12,044 nt of DNA from contig JALZVC010000133.1 of assembly GCA_023301205.1 (NCBI GenBank), positions 1-12,044 of the forward strand, written 5' to 3'. Shown here one piece after another: positions 1 to 6,725 of the stretch; position 1 is the stretch's first letter, and every line of letters starts with the position of its first letter. Below the pieces are notes generated by a model, which saw only the letters and a list, made by a program, of their open reading frames with translations, searched no databases and was not told the origin of the DNA. The DNA comes from Flavobacteriaceae bacterium. GTDB lineage: Bacteria; Bacteroidota; Bacteroidia; Flavobacteriales; Flavobacteriaceae. The position numbers were made by a program, and so were the translations under genes.

Positions 1-178
1 TAGCTGGCTTACCTACTGGGAAAATGAAATCTTTCGTGTCTTGTGTTACTACTAAACTCGGGGTTTCTACTTTTATTTCTTCTGTCTTTACAGGTAACAC
101 AGTTTCTGGTTTGCTTTGCTCTTTACAACTAAGTAGGAGCAAGGTAACAAGAACTAGAATACGTTTTAATAAATACAA
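1..178 (-). CDS. Partial lipoprotein N-terminus (possible M23 peptidase), runs off left edge
   Basis: Reading the minus strand from a TTG at 178-176 gives 59 codons with no stop up to the window edge. Residues 3-16 form a hydrophobic signal helix, and a lipobox (LLSC) places the lipidated cysteine at residue 18. An acidic and lysine-rich linker follows, ending in the segment DFIFPVGKPA. There is no in-frame ATG or GTG, and a TGA lies upstream in frame, so TTG is the only ordinary start. It begins 16 bases after the stop of the 3-hydroxybutyryl-CoA dehydrogenase gene on the same strand, so the two are probably co-transcribed. From memory, the FPVGKP stretch resembles the region just before the LytM core in flavobacterial M23 lipoproteins. 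That is an inference from ten residues. The lipoprotein call is much firmer than the peptidase call. Confidence 0.62.
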   Translation of the reverse strand, partial: MYLLKRILVLVTLLLLSCKEQSKPETVLPVKTEEIKVETPSLVVTQDTKDFIFPVGKPA

Positions 179-194
179 AATTTCCGAAGTAAAA

Positions 195-1085
195 TTAACT
201 AGTAAATTGACTGCTCACTGTTTCTGCCTTTCTATTTTCTGAATAATCATAAAAACCTTCTCCACTTTTTGATCCTTTTTTGCCAGCCATTACCATATTG
301 ACTAATAAAGGGCAAGGTGCGTATTTAGGGTTCTTAAAGCCGTCATGCATTACATTAAGAATAGAAAGACAAACGTCAAGGCCTATAAAATCTGCGAGTG
401 CGAGTGGTCCCATTGGGTGCGCCATCCCTAACATCATTACCGTATCAATCTCTTTTACTCCGGCAACACCGTTATAAAGTGTTTCTATCGCTTCGTTAAT
501 CATAGGCATCAAGATTCTGTTTGCTACAAAACCTGGGTAGTCATTTACCTCTACAGGGACTTTACCTAATGTTTTTGACATTTCTTCAACGGTTTTATAC
601 GTTGCGGTACTAGTACTATATCCTTTGATAATTTCGACCAGTTTCATAATTGGTACCGGATTCATAAAGTGCATCCCGATTACCTTTTCTGGCCTAGAAG
701 TAGCAGCGGCAATTTGTGTTATTGATATAGACGATGTATTTGTTGCGAGTATGGTGTCTTCTGCGCATAATTCATCAAGTTCTTTAAAAATCTTTAACTT
801 TAAATCAAGGTTTTCTGTCGCAGCTTCAATAACTAACTCTGCATTTTTAACACCATTTGCAATGCTTGTAAAGGTGCTTATGTTTGCTAATGTGTTGGCT
901 TTATCACCTTCTGTGATTTTTTCTTTAGCCACCATTCTGTCAAGATTTTTAGCAATAGTTGCCATCCCTCTATCTAGTGACGCTTGTGAGATATCAATTA
1001 ATTGTACTTTAAAATCTTTTTGAGCAAAGGTGTGGGCAATACCATTACCCATTGTTCCTGCTCCTATAATTGCTACGTTTTTCAT
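195..1085 (-). CDS. hbd: 3-hydroxybutyryl-CoA dehydrogenase
   Basis: This 296-residue cytoplasmic enzyme interconverts 3-hydroxyacyl-CoA and 3-oxoacyl-CoA with NAD(H), in short-chain fatty-acid or butyrate-type metabolism. The N-terminal Rossmann fold has the glycine motif G8-A-G10-T-M-G13, and an acidic residue (D31) ends the second strand, as expected for NAD preference. The catalytic set known from this family is visible: S118 in NTSS, H139 in GMHFMNP, E151 and N189 in GFVANR. The C-terminal domain ends with the usual GEGFYDY segment, and the length is typical for a stand-alone enzyme rather than a FadB fusion. The frame stays open upstream to a GTG at 1112, but the ATG at 1085 places the family's MKNVAIIGAG start correctly. 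It lies 82 bases downstream of the Gfo/Idh gene on the same strand. No TAnnTTTG promoter is visible in that gap, so read-through is likely. Confidence 0.95.
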   Translation of the reverse strand: MKNVAIIGAGTMGNGIAHTFAQKDFKVQLIDISQASLDRGMATIAKNLDRMVAKEKITEGDKANTLANISTFTSIANGVKNAELVIEAATENLDLKLKIFKELDELCAEDTILATNTSSISITQIAAATSRPEKVIGMHFMNPVPIMKLVEIIKGYSTSTATYKTVEEMSKTLGKVPVEVNDYPGFVANRILMPMINEAIETLYNGVAGVKEIDTVMMLGMAHPMGPLALADFIGLDVCLSILNVMHDGFKNPKYAPCPLLVNMVMAGKKGSKSGEGFYDYSENRKAETVSSQFTS

Positions 1086-1167
1086 TTTTGTTATTTGTTT
1101 TTCTGCTTTCACAGTAATTTTTTCTATAGATTTTATTTCTTCTGAAATATGATTTTTTAAAATCTTA

Positions 1168-2142
1168 CTACATTTTTACCATATTAAAATTCTCAATAAT
1201 CTGCATTGCCACAGTTAACGCTTTTGTTCCTTGCCCAAGTGATACAATAGGGGTTCTGTCATTTGCAATAGCGTCTGCAAAACTATCTAGTTCGTCAAGA
1301 ATGGCGTTGTTTGCGTCTACATTTGGATTGTCAAAATAGATTTGCTTTTTTACGCCTTCTGCATTGGTAAGTATCATTGCAAAATCGTCTGGTGTTTCTG
1401 GTGCATCTTTCATACGAACTACTTCGCATTTTTTTTCTAAAAAATCTACAGAGATATATGCATCTTTCTGGAAAAAACGTGCCTTACGCATTTGTTTCAT
1501 TGAGATTCTACTTGCTGTAAGGTTTGCTACACAGCCATTTTCAAACTCGATACGTGCATTTGCGATATCTGGTGTTTCGCTAATTACAGAAACACCACTT
1601 GCGTGTACGTGTTTCACTTCACTTTTAACAACGCTTAAAATAGCATCAAGATCATGAATCATTAAATCGAGTACTACAGAAACATCTGTACCGCGAGGAT
1701 TAAATTCTGCCAAACGATGCGCCTCAATAAACATAGGCTTGTCTATCATATGGCTTACCGCCATAAATGCTGGGTTAAAGCGCTCTACTTGCCCTACTTG
1801 TCCTCTTACGCCATTTTCTTTAGCAAGGTCACGTAGTTTTTCTGCTTCTTCTACAGTCTGCGTAATTGGTTTTTCTATAAAAAGATGCTTTCCTGCTTTT
1901 ACTACTTTTTCTGCGCACTCAAAGTGATAAATAGTAGGAGTAACTACATCCACCATATCACAGGCGTCAATAAGAGATTCCATAGTGTCAAAACGTTTGT
2001 AGCCAAACGTTGCTTCAATAGCTTTAGCGGCTTCTGGATTAGCGTCATAAAAACCTACGAGCTCGTATTTAGTAGATTGTTTCAGTAATTTTAAATGTAT
2101 CTTTCCTAGGTGACCAGCACCTAATACTCCTGCTTTTAACAT
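1168..2142 (-). CDS. Gfo/Idh/MocA-family NAD(P)-dependent oxidoreductase
   Basis: The 324-residue product is a predicted cytoplasmic sugar or sugar-nucleotide dehydrogenase. The Rossmann motif is G8-A-G10-H-L-G13. The family signature EKP is at 90-92, and the second domain carries VGQVERFNPAF (116-126) and DLMIHDLD (159-166), where H163 is the expected catalytic histidine. The VERFNPA plus MIHDxD combination resembles UDP-GlcNAc 3-dehydrogenase (GnnA-type) members, but the substrate cannot be read from sequence and no aminotransferase partner is in the window. The open frame extends to an ATG at 2193. I chose the ATG at 2142 because it starts right at the fold's first strand and because an exact TAnnTTTG element at 2159-2166 lies between the two ATGs. 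It is divergent from pcm and is probably the first gene of a minus-strand unit continuing into hbd. Confidence 0.88.
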   Translation of the reverse strand: MLKAGVLGAGHLGKIHLKLLKQSTKYELVGFYDANPEAAKAIEATFGYKRFDTMESLIDACDMVDVVTPTIYHFECAEKVVKAGKHLFIEKPITQTVEEAEKLRDLAKENGVRGQVGQVERFNPAFMAVSHMIDKPMFIEAHRLAEFNPRGTDVSVVLDLMIHDLDAILSVVKSEVKHVHASGVSVISETPDIANARIEFENGCVANLTASRISMKQMRKARFFQKDAYISVDFLEKKCEVVRMKDAPETPDDFAMILTNAEGVKKQIYFDNPNVDANNAILDELDSFADAIANDRTPIVSLGQGTKALTVAMQIIENFNMVKM

Positions 2143-2158
2143 TGTGTTGCGTTTTACA

Positions 2159-2166
2159 CAAAGATA
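2159..2166 (-). promoter_or_regulatory. Bacteroidota -7 promoter element for the Gfo/Idh gene
   Basis: On the minus strand this reads TATCTTTG, an exact match to the TAnnTTTG element used by the Bacteroidota housekeeping sigma factor. It sits 16 bases before the ATG at 2142. About 19 bases upstream is only a weak T-rich -33 candidate (CTTTT). Its position supports the shorter start of the downstream gene. Confidence 0.6.
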
Positions 2167-2283
2167 AGAGATTGTAAGCAGGTTTAAAAGCATAAAGAAA
2201 TAGAACTATGTGACAAATGTTTAAAATTTCTGAAGCAAATAGTATAGGATTTTAGTACTTTGTAGGCTCTTAATTTTACCCTA

Positions 2284-2925
2284 TTGAAAGACACTTTTAT
2301 ACACCAAGGATTACGGAAAAAACTAGTAGAAACTCTCCAAAAAAAAGGGATTTCAAATAAAGAGGTGCTACTTGCAATCAATAAAATACCTAGACACTTG
2401 TTTATGGATAGTAGTTTTATAGACCACGCCTATGCGGATAAAGCGTTCCCTATTGCGGCAGACCAGACCATCTCACATCCATACACCGTAGCGCGGCAAA
2501 CAGAATTGCTGGATGTTAAAAGAGGCAATACCGTGCTAGAAATAGGAACGGGTAGTGGCTATCAAACTGCAGTACTCTTAGAATTGGGTTTAAAAGTATA
2601 TAGCATAGAACGACAAAATGAGTTGTTTAAAAAGACAAAATTATTCTTACCAAAAATAGGCTATCGTGCTAAAAAATTGATTTTTGGTGATGGGTATATT
2701 GGCTATAAAGAACAGGCACCTTATGACGGCATAGTTGTAACGGCAGGTGCTCCTTTTGTGCCAAAACCTTTGTTGGCGCAATTAAAAGTAGGGGCGAGGC
2801 TTGTAATACCTGTAGGAGATGCATCACAAATCATGACAGTTTTTACCCGTACCTCTGAGACCGTTTTTGAGAAGGAAACATTTGGCGAATTTAAATTTGT
2901 ACCCTTATTAGAGGATAAAAATTAG
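2284..2925 (+). CDS. pcm: Protein-L-isoaspartate O-methyltransferase
   Basis: This 213-residue cytoplasmic enzyme uses S-adenosylmethionine to methylate L-isoaspartyl residues, starting the repair of age-damaged proteins. The SAM-binding motif I is at 86-95 (EIGTGSGYQT). The family's QTISxPY substrate loop is at 61-67 as QTISHPY, with S64. The later motifs YDGIVVTAGAP (147-157) and LVIPVG (173-178) are in order. The length is normal for a bacterial enzyme. The start is TTG: no ATG or GTG fits, and an in-frame TAG lies about 20 bases upstream. A degenerate -7 element, GTACTTTG at 2255-2262, is the best promoter candidate in the divergent region shared with the Gfo/Idh gene. The gene converges on the DUF5686 gene with 24 bases between the stops. 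Confidence 0.95.
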   Translation: MKDTFIHQGLRKKLVETLQKKGISNKEVLLAINKIPRHLFMDSSFIDHAYADKAFPIAADQTISHPYTVARQTELLDVKRGNTVLEIGTGSGYQTAVLLELGLKVYSIERQNELFKKTKLFLPKIGYRAKKLIFGDGYIGYKEQAPYDGIVVTAGAPFVPKPLLAQLKVGARLVIPVGDASQIMTVFTRTSETVFEKETFGEFKFVPLLEDKN

Positions 2926-2928
2926 TTG

Positions 2929-2955
2929 GTCTTAACGAGTAATTAGACTTTATTG
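2929..2955. terminator. Weak bidirectional hairpin between convergent pcm and DUF5686 genes
   Basis: GTCTTAA at 2929-2935 can pair with TTAGAC at 2943-2948, giving six base pairs with one bulged T and a seven-base loop. TTTATT follows on the plus strand, and on the minus strand a TTTTT run lies a few bases further on. It sits in the 24-base convergent gap and partly enters the DUF5686 stop region. The stem is short and AT-rich, so the call is tentative. Confidence 0.3.
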
Positions 2956-5427
2956 AATGATATCTAAAAACTTTAAACCAAAAATTAAAGCACCTGTGTT
3001 ATCCCCTTCAAAGTAAGAGCGAACATAATCTAGTCGCAGTAATCTGTATTTGCCAATACCTAGGTTATCAATCCCTAAAGATAACTCTGTGTATGGCTTA
3101 TTACCATCAATAGCTAAGGCGTGTGCACCAGCAACTAGATTAAAGTTAAGTTCATTTATTCCGGGTATTTTTCCAAGGATCCATCCTTTAAAATCGTGCT
3201 CTATGTGACCTTCAAAATGAGATTTGTTAGTACTTAATTCATAATAAGGTAGTAGATTAAAAACATTAGTATAGTTGCCAGAAGTTCCTACTCTAGTTTG
3301 GTTACCATTAAAGTGTTGATAGTCTGCAAACAAGATGTCATCTCCATTAATAAAAGCACTTCCTTTTAGATTATAGGTTGTCTCTCCTTTATTACCCATA
3401 GTAATGCGTTGCCTTACTCTAACGCCTAGTTGTGTAAAGTTTAAGTTTGAGTCGTCAATCCCTATACCATTTTCTGCAGAAATATTTAAACGTGGATATT
3501 TACTGCTGCCTAAATTATATTTTCCATCTGGGTAGGTTAAATATTTTTGACCAAAAGTGATGTTTGCAGATAGGTAAGATTTAAACGTCTCGTGCGTTGC
3601 TAATAAGGGGTCGTTAATGGCATCATCGTCCAGTGGATTATTAGTAGTAAAACTAACATCGTCTCTTGCTAATAATACATAATCTGTATTATTGAATAAA
3701 TGCCTTCTCTCTTCATACCCAAAACTAGTGTTTATGCGCAGCCCATTAAAGACCTCTTGACCATAGGCAATACGTGCATACGTAAGATCATAAACCTTTA
3801 AGAAATTTCGTTCAAAAAATAAGCTGGCAACAGTGTTAATTAAAGGAGAGATAGGTTCTGTCGCATTGTATTGTGATACGCTATTACCTCCAGATAGCGA
3901 AACATATCGCCTATTGGTGCGATTAAAGTTGCGAGTAATGCTACCATTAAAGCGTACTCTGTCTTCTGCAATACCATAAGTGGCCTTCGCGTTGGCAGAT
4001 AACCAGTTGGTATTGTTCTCATCATATCCTTTAAAGAAACTAACTCCTGCGCCGCCGTTCCAGCCTTGTACCGTATTATAGTTAATCCCTGATAAAGGTC
4101 CGGCATAAGAGATGCGCCAATTGTTATAAGTGTCTCTGTAAGTATAACCTGTTATAGGATCGAGCAGCGAAAACTTATTGCGTTTTGCATCAATAGAATC
4201 TGTGTACGTTTTAGATTTTCTAAGTGTTTGTATACTATCTTTTTTAATGTAGTCATTAAATTCTTCGTTTGTTAGCGCAATAGGTCGCGCAGCTTGCCAG
4301 TAGGTGCTGTCTTTTTTGTTTGCTTCCAGCCCAAAAGACAATACTTCATTTGTAAATTCTCTTTTTTCAAACTGAGGTGAAAAGTTATAATCATTATAAG
4401 CGGCAATAAAACGACCGGCTCCTTGAACCCCAAAAAACTTGAAAGCAAAATCAATAGTCTGAGAGATTTTTATCCACGCCTTTTCTTTTTGGTCAAAGGT
4501 GAAATTTTGTTTAAAGAAGAGAGTTTCTATCATAGGTACTTGTATCGCTTCTCCCGTGGTTGTGAGTTCAACACCATATAATTGCCAGTCATCTTCTACA
4601 ATATAAATGGTCCCAGAAAAAACTCTGTCTTTGGGTCTGCGTGGCGTTACGGTAATTTTATTAATTAGTTTACTGCCTTCATAAAAAATACCATCTAGTT
4701 TGTAGGTATAATACTTTAAACCATTTACTGCAATAGGAGAAACGATAGCTGCGCTAATATCAATCGTGTTGTCATAGAATGAAAAGTTAGCATCTTGTGC
4801 AGAATTAAAACTAAAACCATTGTCATTACCACTCACTTTACTCGCCAGAATTTTTTCTTTAAAATCGTCCGGTTGTTGGTAGGCTATTTCAGAAATAGTT
4901 TCAGATAAGTAGATAATTCCCGTACGTGTAGAGTCTAGCGCTCCGTCAAAATCTCCTATATCTTGGCCTAATATTTTCTCTGGTATATCTGTCACGCGCC
5001 ATACTCCACGGCTATAAAAACCTGCTGTGTATTGCCCTATTCGTTCTTGATTTTCTTTACGTTGTGCAATAGTTTTTCTAATGATTTCGTAAGCTGGATC
5101 TTCTGTAGTATTAATCACTACCTCGTTAAGACTCACAGATTCTTCTTCAAGCACAACATCTAGTGTATGCGGAAACGCGTTAGGCGAAATTTCTTTAATC
5201 TGTTGTTTATATCCTAAGTATTGATATACAAGCGTGTATTGTTTTATTTCGGAAACGTTCAATTCATAATACCCTAGGTCATTTGTTGTGGTACCGGTGT
5301 AGGTGTCTTGAATATAGATATTTACAAAAGGTAAGGTGTTTCCAGCTTTGTCCGTTACATTTCCTGTGATTTGTGCTGCGAGTATTGAGGTAAATAGAAA
5401 CGAAAGTAGGAGTAATATTGTTTTCAT
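2950..5427 (-). CDS. DUF5686 outer-membrane protein with carboxypeptidase-regulatory-like domain
   Basis: The 825-residue product has a signal peptide (residues 1-18, cleavage likely after LAA before Q19). A carboxypeptidase D regulatory-like beta domain follows at about 20-95, containing ITGNVTDKAGNTLPFVNI and the typical NDLGYYEL turn. Residues 100-130 (NEVVI, then DPAYEIIRKTI) mark the usual junction into the DUF5686 region. The second half is rich in alternating aromatic and polar strands, and the chain ends in IFGLKFLDIIQ, consistent with an outer-membrane beta-barrel. The family is common in Bacteroidota, but no molecular function is established. It is not a SusC/TonB-dependent receptor: I see no plug domain. 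The ATG at 5427 starts a proper signal peptide. A one-mismatch promoter-like TAGATTTA lies about 30 bases upstream. It converges on pcm. Confidence 0.88.
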   Translation of the reverse strand: MKTILLLLSFLFTSILAAQITGNVTDKAGNTLPFVNIYIQDTYTGTTTNDLGYYELNVSEIKQYTLVYQYLGYKQQIKEISPNAFPHTLDVVLEEESVSLNEVVINTTEDPAYEIIRKTIAQRKENQERIGQYTAGFYSRGVWRVTDIPEKILGQDIGDFDGALDSTRTGIIYLSETISEIAYQQPDDFKEKILASKVSGNDNGFSFNSAQDANFSFYDNTIDISAAIVSPIAVNGLKYYTYKLDGIFYEGSKLINKITVTPRRPKDRVFSGTIYIVEDDWQLYGVELTTTGEAIQVPMIETLFFKQNFTFDQKEKAWIKISQTIDFAFKFFGVQGAGRFIAAYNDYNFSPQFEKREFTNEVLSFGLEANKKDSTYWQAARPIALTNEEFNDYIKKDSIQTLRKSKTYTDSIDAKRNKFSLLDPITGYTYRDTYNNWRISYAGPLSGINYNTVQGWNGGAGVSFFKGYDENNTNWLSANAKATYGIAEDRVRFNGSITRNFNRTNRRYVSLSGGNSVSQYNATEPISPLINTVASLFFERNFLKVYDLTYARIAYGQEVFNGLRINTSFGYEERRHLFNNTDYVLLARDDVSFTTNNPLDDDAINDPLLATHETFKSYLSANITFGQKYLTYPDGKYNLGSSKYPRLNISAENGIGIDDSNLNFTQLGVRVRQRITMGNKGETTYNLKGSAFINGDDILFADYQHFNGNQTRVGTSGNYTNVFNLLPYYELSTNKSHFEGHIEHDFKGWILGKIPGINELNFNLVAGAHALAIDGNKPYTELSLGIDNLGIGKYRLLRLDYVRSYFEGDNTGALIFGLKFLDIIQ

Positions 5428-5487
5428 GTAAGTGTTGGTTTATGAGAAGACGAATAAATCTACTTTTTATTTCAGTAGAAAGAAAAC

Positions 5488-5501
5488 GTTAATGCATTAA
5501 C
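5488..5501. repeat. 14-bp perfect palindrome upstream of the DUF5686 gene
   Basis: GTTAATGCATTAAC is a perfect palindrome in the 105-base gap between the AT-rich lipoprotein gene and the DUF5686 gene. On the minus strand it is followed by the T-rich stretch GTTTTCTTTCT, so it could be a weak terminator (5-bp stem, 4-base loop) for the upstream lipoprotein. It could equally be an operator for DUF5686. About one such palindrome is expected by chance in 12 kb. Confidence 0.4.
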
Positions 5502-5532
5502 CTTCCATTAAGCACTAATCTAAGCATTATTT

Positions 5533-6108
5533 TTAATTCAGATTCGTGTATATTAAATCCAAGAATAATTTCCGATACATTATTAATTGAAATTTATTTT
5601 CTGGAATTTTATTCAGTACGTCAATTAAATATTCACTATCAGTTTTTAAATCTCCGTAAGCCTCAAATTTATTGTAAGCTAATACAAATTCAAATTGCCA
5701 ACTTGATTTATCTAAAATTTTTAATTGTTCAAATAAGTAACCGTAGCAAGATGAATGAGAATTAATCGGAAAAAACAAATAAGGGTCAAATCCTAAATCC
5801 GATTTAAGTTTCTCAATAAATTCAGGTTTTATTTCTTTCCGACTTTCTTTTTTTAATAATTCAGCATATCCGTTTTTACTTATTTCAGTCAAATATTTTT
5901 CTTGAATTAGTAAATTTTCTAATAAGCTGTGAATATTCTGTTTGTAAATCAGTTTTTCCCCAATCGGACTAACATCGGTTACAAGTTGATTATATTTGAT
6001 TTCAGAGCATAATTTAAACTTTTCATCCGCAATTAAGTCAGTCGTATTTTTAGTTGAACCACAAGCTGTGATTAAGGTCAGAATTATTATTTGAAACGGT
6101 TTTTTCAA
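5533..6108 (-). CDS. Hypothetical lipoprotein, AT-rich orphan
   Basis: I do not recognise this 191-residue product. The first 16 residues form a lipoprotein signal: two lysines, a hydrophobic run, and ITAC with the lipidated cysteine at 16. The rest is a soluble lysine- and glutamate-rich chain with two further cysteines (34 and 121), several predicted helices and no second membrane segment, so it should be anchored to an envelope membrane. The start is TTG at 6108-6106. An in-frame TAA lies just upstream, and the next methionine is only at residue 177. A hand count over 5581-6060 gives 127 G+C in 480 bases (26%), against 89 in 240 (37%) for part of smpB. That suggests later acquisition or weak constraint. 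It has roughly 100-base gaps on both sides and no clear TAnnTTTG promoter. Function unknown. Confidence 0.72.
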   Translation of the reverse strand: MKKPFQIIILTLITACGSTKNTTDLIADEKFKLCSEIKYNQLVTDVSPIGEKLIYKQNIHSLLENLLIQEKYLTEISKNGYAELLKKESRKEIKPEFIEKLKSDLGFDPYLFFPINSHSSCYGYLFEQLKILDKSSWQFEFVLAYNKFEAYGDLKTDSEYLIDVLNKIPENKFQLIMYRKLFLDLIYTNLN

Positions 6109-6131
6109 TATTTTAGGTAATAAGTTTTATT

Positions 6132-6171
6132 AATGCTTTGCATCTATATCTATTAATAGAGACGCAGCATT
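6132..6171 (-). other. Two-arm RNA hairpin between smpB and the orphan lipoprotein
   Basis: Two blocks pair across 40 bases: AATGCT (6132-6137) with AGCATT (6166-6171), and GCATC (6140-6144) with GACGC (6161-6165). The second block has an A-C mismatch on the plus strand but a G-U wobble in minus-strand RNA, so the stem closes fully only on the transcribed minus strand. Two unpaired bases separate the blocks. The loop contains the 12-bp palindrome TCTATTAATAGA (6149-6160). No T-run follows, so it is not a classic intrinsic terminator. A 3' end of smpB mRNA or a leader structure of the lipoprotein are both possible. Confidence 0.4.
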
Positions 6172-6209
6172 ATATATAAAGGTTGTCTGGCTTTAATTTT
6201 ATAACAATA

Positions 6210-6677
6210 TTAGTTATTAAAAGATTTCTTAATCCTACTAAGATCGCGCTTATTGTCTCTGTCTTTAATGTTCTCTCGCTTATCAAAAAGTTTTTTACCT
6301 CGAGCTAGCGAAATTCTCATTTTAGCAAATCCCTTGTCGTTTGTGTACAAAAGGGTAGGAATGATAGTAAGTCCAGAGTTTTGAACTTCTTTTTCAAGTT
6401 TTTTAAGTTCATTGCGGTTAAGAAGTAGTTTACGTTCGCTTTTTGGGCTATGATTAAAGTGCGTAGCGTGCGAGTATTCTTGTACCGTCATATTTATGAC
6501 AAACAATTCGCTGTGGTCGTTAAACTCACAAAAACTTTCGGCGATAGAGGCTTTTCCTTCACGGATGGCCTTAATCTCTGTTCCTGCTAAGACAATACCA
6601 GCATCATAAGAGTCAAGTAATTCATACTCAAACCTTGCTTTCTTGTTCTTTATTTTAACGTTTTTCTGTAGTGCCAT
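6210..6677 (-). CDS. smpB: SsrA-binding protein SmpB
   Basis: The 155-residue cytoplasmic protein binds tmRNA (SsrA) and brings it to ribosomes stalled without a stop codon, enabling trans-translation and tagging for proteolysis. Family landmarks are in order: the NKKARFEYEL start of the beta-barrel (11-20), GTEIKAIREGK (32-42), the SPKSERKLLLN stretch (77-87), ARGKKLFDKR (125-134), and the basic tail ending in KKSFNN that enters the decoding centre. Length and start are standard, and the ATG at 6677 is unambiguous. It lies 48 bases downstream of the M23 peptidase gene on the same strand but carries its own promoter-like element at 6685-6692. The ssrA RNA itself is not in this window. Confidence 0.97.
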   Translation of the reverse strand: MALQKNVKIKNKKARFEYELLDSYDAGIVLAGTEIKAIREGKASIAESFCEFNDHSELFVINMTVQEYSHATHFNHSPKSERKLLLNRNELKKLEKEVQNSGLTIIPTLLYTNDKGFAKMRISLARGKKLFDKRENIKDRDNKRDLSRIKKSFNN

Positions 6678-6684
6678 TGTCTTA

Positions 6685-6692
6685 CAAAAGTA
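6685..6692 (-). promoter_or_regulatory. Bacteroidota -7 promoter element for smpB
   Basis: The minus strand reads TACTTTTG, an exact TAnnTTTG match, only seven bases before the smpB ATG. If used, transcription would begin almost at the start codon, giving a nearly leaderless mRNA. A weak T-rich -33 candidate lies about 19 bases upstream. Independent transcription of smpB from the peptidase gene is the natural reading. Confidence 0.5.
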
Positions 6693-6725
6693 CTGTTATA
6701 AATTGCTTTAAAAAATTAATACGTG

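Noticed and set aside
625..1023. 132-codon open frame on the plus strand antisense to hbd
   Set aside because: It lies wholly inside a well-supported gene on the other strand, has no recognisable domain, and reads as reverse-complement coding sequence.
1086..1112. N-terminal extension of hbd from a GTG at 1112
   Set aside because: The nine extra residues (MKAEKQITK) precede the family's normal start at the first Rossmann strand. The ATG at 1085 is better.
1151..1164. Inverted repeat GATTTT-TT-AAAATC after the Gfo/Idh gene as a terminator
   Set aside because: The loop would be only two bases, the arms are nearly all A/T, and no T-run follows in the direction of transcription. It is probably chance in AT-rich DNA.
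2143..2193. N-terminal extension of the Gfo/Idh gene from an ATG at 2193
   Set aside because: The extension lies upstream of an exact TAnnTTTG element at 2159-2166, and the fold's first strand begins at the internal ATG.
3840..4106. 88-codon minus-strand frame inside the DUF5686 gene
   Set aside because: It is an out-of-frame shadow of a continuous 825-codon gene with no independent evidence.
5428..6209. Mobile element around the AT-rich lipoprotein gene
   Set aside because: I looked for a transposase, terminal inverted repeats, target-site duplications or a tRNA at the flanks and found none. Only the base composition is unusual.
6109..6209. ssrA (tmRNA) gene next to smpB
   Set aside because: The 101-base gap is too short, and no tRNA-like ends or tag-encoding frame were visible there or elsewhere in the window.
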